DNA of 36,400 nucleotides from CAYRSS01 sp964426945 (GTDB lineage Bacteria > Planctomycetota > Phycisphaerae > UBA1845), in contig CAYRSS010000041.1 of assembly GCA_964426945.1 (NCBI GenBank), positions 1-36,400 of the forward strand, given 5' to 3'. Position 1 is the first letter of the stretch; every line of letters starts with the position of its first letter. The notes beneath the pieces are model-generated. The model worked only from the letters and a program-made list of their open reading frames with translations. It had not been told where the DNA came from and did no database searches. Both the position numbers and the translations under genes were made by a program. Shown in pieces: positions 34,599 to 36,400 of the stretch.

Positions 34599-36400
34599 AG
34601 TGTATCCGAGCGACGCTTCCCCACAAGCCACAGCCACTCGGCGTGCCGATCGCCGGATCCCTGAGAGTGTATCCGAGCGACGCTTCCCCACAAGCCACAG
34701 CACATCCTCAGCGTGCGCGACGTGCGCCACCAGTGTATCCGAGCGACGCTTCCCCACAAGCCACAGCGCGGAGCCCGGAGGGAGATCGTCGATCTCGAGT
34801 GTATCCGAGCGACGCTTCCCCACAAGCCACAGCTGGTTCGCTTCGCTCTCAGCTGTCAGCCGTAGTGTATCCGAGCGACGCTTCCCCACAAGCCACAGCC
34901 CGACTGGGCCACCTACAGCGAACGATTCGAGTGTATCCGAGCGACGCTTCCCCACAAGCCACAGCCCTGCTCCGGCTTCAGCAGGCCGCTCCGCAAGTGT
35001 ATCCGAGCGACGCTTCCCCACAAGCCACAGCTCGCCCAGTCGGCTCTTGAACTGGCTCAGCAGTGTATCCGAGCGACGCTTCCCCACAAGCCACAGCAAG
35101 TTCTGCGCTACTAGCGCACGCGCCTCGAGTGTATCCGAGCGACGCTTCCCCACAAGCCACAGCAGTGGACGGCCCGCAACCGCAACAACCACCAGTGTAT
35201 CCGAGCGACGCTTCCCCACAAGCCACAGCCGGAGCACGGCACCGATCTGCCGGTGGACTAGTGTATCCGAGCGACGCTTCCCCACAAGCCACAGCCGCGG
35301 CGCCGGCCTGGCGAAGGCCGTCGAAAGTGTATCCGAGCGACGCTTCCCCACAAGCCACAGCCACGAGCGAACGTCGAAGCCCTTGAAGACCAGTGTATCC
35401 GAGCGACGCTTCCCCACAAGCCACAGCACGCGGCCGACATCCGCGAGCTGCTCGAGTAGTGTATCCGAGCGACGCTTCCCCACAAGCCACAGCACTCACG
35501 GCGCGTGGCGAAGGAGGACACGGAGTGTATCCGAGCGACGCTTCCCCACAAGCCACAGCCGGAGCTGGACCGGGAGGTTCAGCAGGAGCAGTGTATCCGA
35601 GCGACGCTTCCCCACAAGCCACAGCGTCAGCAGCATTGCAGCTCCTAGGCCGCCAAGTGTATCCGAGCGACGCTTCCCCACAAGCCACAGCGATTCTGCA
35701 GGTCGACAATCCGGCGGTCGGAGTGTATCCGAGCGACGCTTCCCCACAAGCCACAGCGCAAGGTCCGCAAAGGGCAGGTCGCGCGGGAGTGTATCCGAGC
35801 GACGCTTCCCCACAAGCCACAGCTCGTCCTTGTCCGTGATCAGCGTGAGGTGAGTGTATCCGAGCGACGCTTCCCCACAAGCCACAGCCCGAGCAGTGCC
35901 ACGCCGTGGCACCAGCAAAGTGTATCCGAGCGACGCTTCCCCACAAGCCACAGCTGGCGCTGGCCTCGGCCGCGCTGAGCTTCCAGTGTATCCGAGCGAC
36001 GCTTCCCCACAAGCCACAGCATGTAGGCGGTGGTGCCCTTGATGGCGTCGAGTGTATCCGAGCGACGCTTCCCCACAAGCCACAGCCCGGCATCGATGGC
36101 GAGCACCCCCACGGTGAGTGTATCCGAGCGACGCTTCCCCACAAGCCACAGCCTGCGATGAAGTTGTGCCGGTCGTGACGAAGTGTATCCGAGCGACGCT
36201 TCCCCACAAGCCACAGCGATGACCATCTTATCCCCACCGATTCCGGCAGTGTATCCGAGCGACGCTTCCCCACAAGCCACAGCATTCGCACCCTCCATCC
36301 GTCAGGGGGCTCCAGTGTATCCGAGCGACGCTTCCCCACAAGCCACAGCCTCGGATTGCGGCATGAACCACGGGCAGATAGTGTATCCGAGCGACGCTTC
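34599..36400 (-). CRISPR. CRISPR array, 27 complete 36-bp repeats plus one cut by the window end
   Basis: The plus-strand repeat is AGTGTATCCGAGCGACGC followed by TTCCCCACAAGCCACAGC (36 bp). Starts are at 34599, 34666, 34732 and then about every 66 bp to 36314, with a 21-base partial at 36380. All complete copies I read are identical, including the cas2-proximal one. There are 27 spacers: the first is 31 nt, those at 35824 and 36153 are 29 nt, and the others are 30 nt. Anti-repeat pairing with the tracrRNA shows the crRNA strand is minus, where the repeat begins GCTGTGGCTTG and ends GGATACACT. Transcription therefore runs toward cas2, and any leader lies beyond the window end. I could not match spacers to a source. 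Confidence 0.99.

Noticed and set aside
34600..36339. Long open frames on both strands through the array (up to ~450 aa, with repeated LWLVGKRRSDTL-type peptides).
   Set aside because: The repeat-spacer unit is almost always 66 bp, a multiple of three, and the repeat lacks stops in several frames, so open frames arise automatically. They are not genes.
34635..36379. Self-targeting spacers matching genes in this window.
   Set aside because: I saw no convincing match by eye. A proper alignment of all 27 spacers against the genome would be needed to exclude it.
29959..36400. csn2 or cas4 (types II-A or II-B), or a second set of defence genes beside cas9.
   Set aside because: cas9, cas1 and cas2 overlap or abut, with no room for another gene before the array. 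The upstream gene is an LmbE/PIG-L deacetylase with no known CRISPR role.

Overview
The window is GC-rich, densely coded bacterial chromosome. The gene mix points to Planctomycetota, possibly a Phycisphaerae-like lineage: a CRTAC1/ASPIC-UnbV FG-GAP protein fused to TPRs, a polyferredoxin fused to TPRs, a stand-alone PEP/pyruvate-binding protein, a SOUL-family protein, and flagellar FliD/FliS. That assignment is inference from gene content; no marker gene is present to prove it.

Layout. Bases 1-12540 are mostly metabolic genes: the 3' end of a glutamate-semialdehyde dehydrogenase (PutA/RocA type), a secreted S9 peptidase, HutI, XseB, a TauE/SafE permease, the polyferredoxin-TPR protein, the PEP-binding protein, LarC and a small membrane coiled-coil protein. 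Bases 12571-14030 hold a Fic-family gene with an unusually AT-rich promoter region. From 28150 down to 14130 almost everything is on the minus strand: GNAT, LOG-family protein, MoxR ATPase, the three-subunit transhydrogenase operon pntAA-pntAB-pntB, fliD, fliS, a secreted TPR protein and the CRTAC1/ASPIC protein. Two plus-strand genes (SOUL, LmbE/PIG-L) lead into the CRISPR locus.

Bases 30004-36400 are a type II-C CRISPR-Cas9 locus: a tracrRNA gene on the minus strand, then cas9 (1047 aa), cas1 and cas2 on the plus strand with overlapping ends, then an array of 27 complete identical 36-bp repeats plus a 28th cut by the window end. No csn2 or cas4 is present. I derived the tracrRNA from the sequence. 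A 35-nt anti-repeat at 30092-30126 can pair with the repeat along nearly its whole length (29 Watson-Crick pairs, 5 G:U pairs, one G-G mismatch, one bulged U). Two stem-loops follow, then a GAAA-capped hairpin with a U-run. This pairing fixes the crRNA strand as minus, so the array is transcribed toward cas2, opposite to the cas genes. A TTGACA/extended -10 promoter places the tracrRNA start at the first anti-repeat base, and its -35 box overlaps the cas9 ribosome-binding site. In the crRNA sense each repeat ends in a -10-like TACACT, as in the Neisseria II-C repeats that carry their own promoters.

The strongest points for follow-up are the compact, apparently intact Cas9 with its mapped tracrRNA and unknown PAM, the interlocked tracrRNA/cas9 control region, the possible promoters inside the repeats, the Fic gene with its inverted-repeat-flanked promoter, and an unusually long FliD built from repeated modules.
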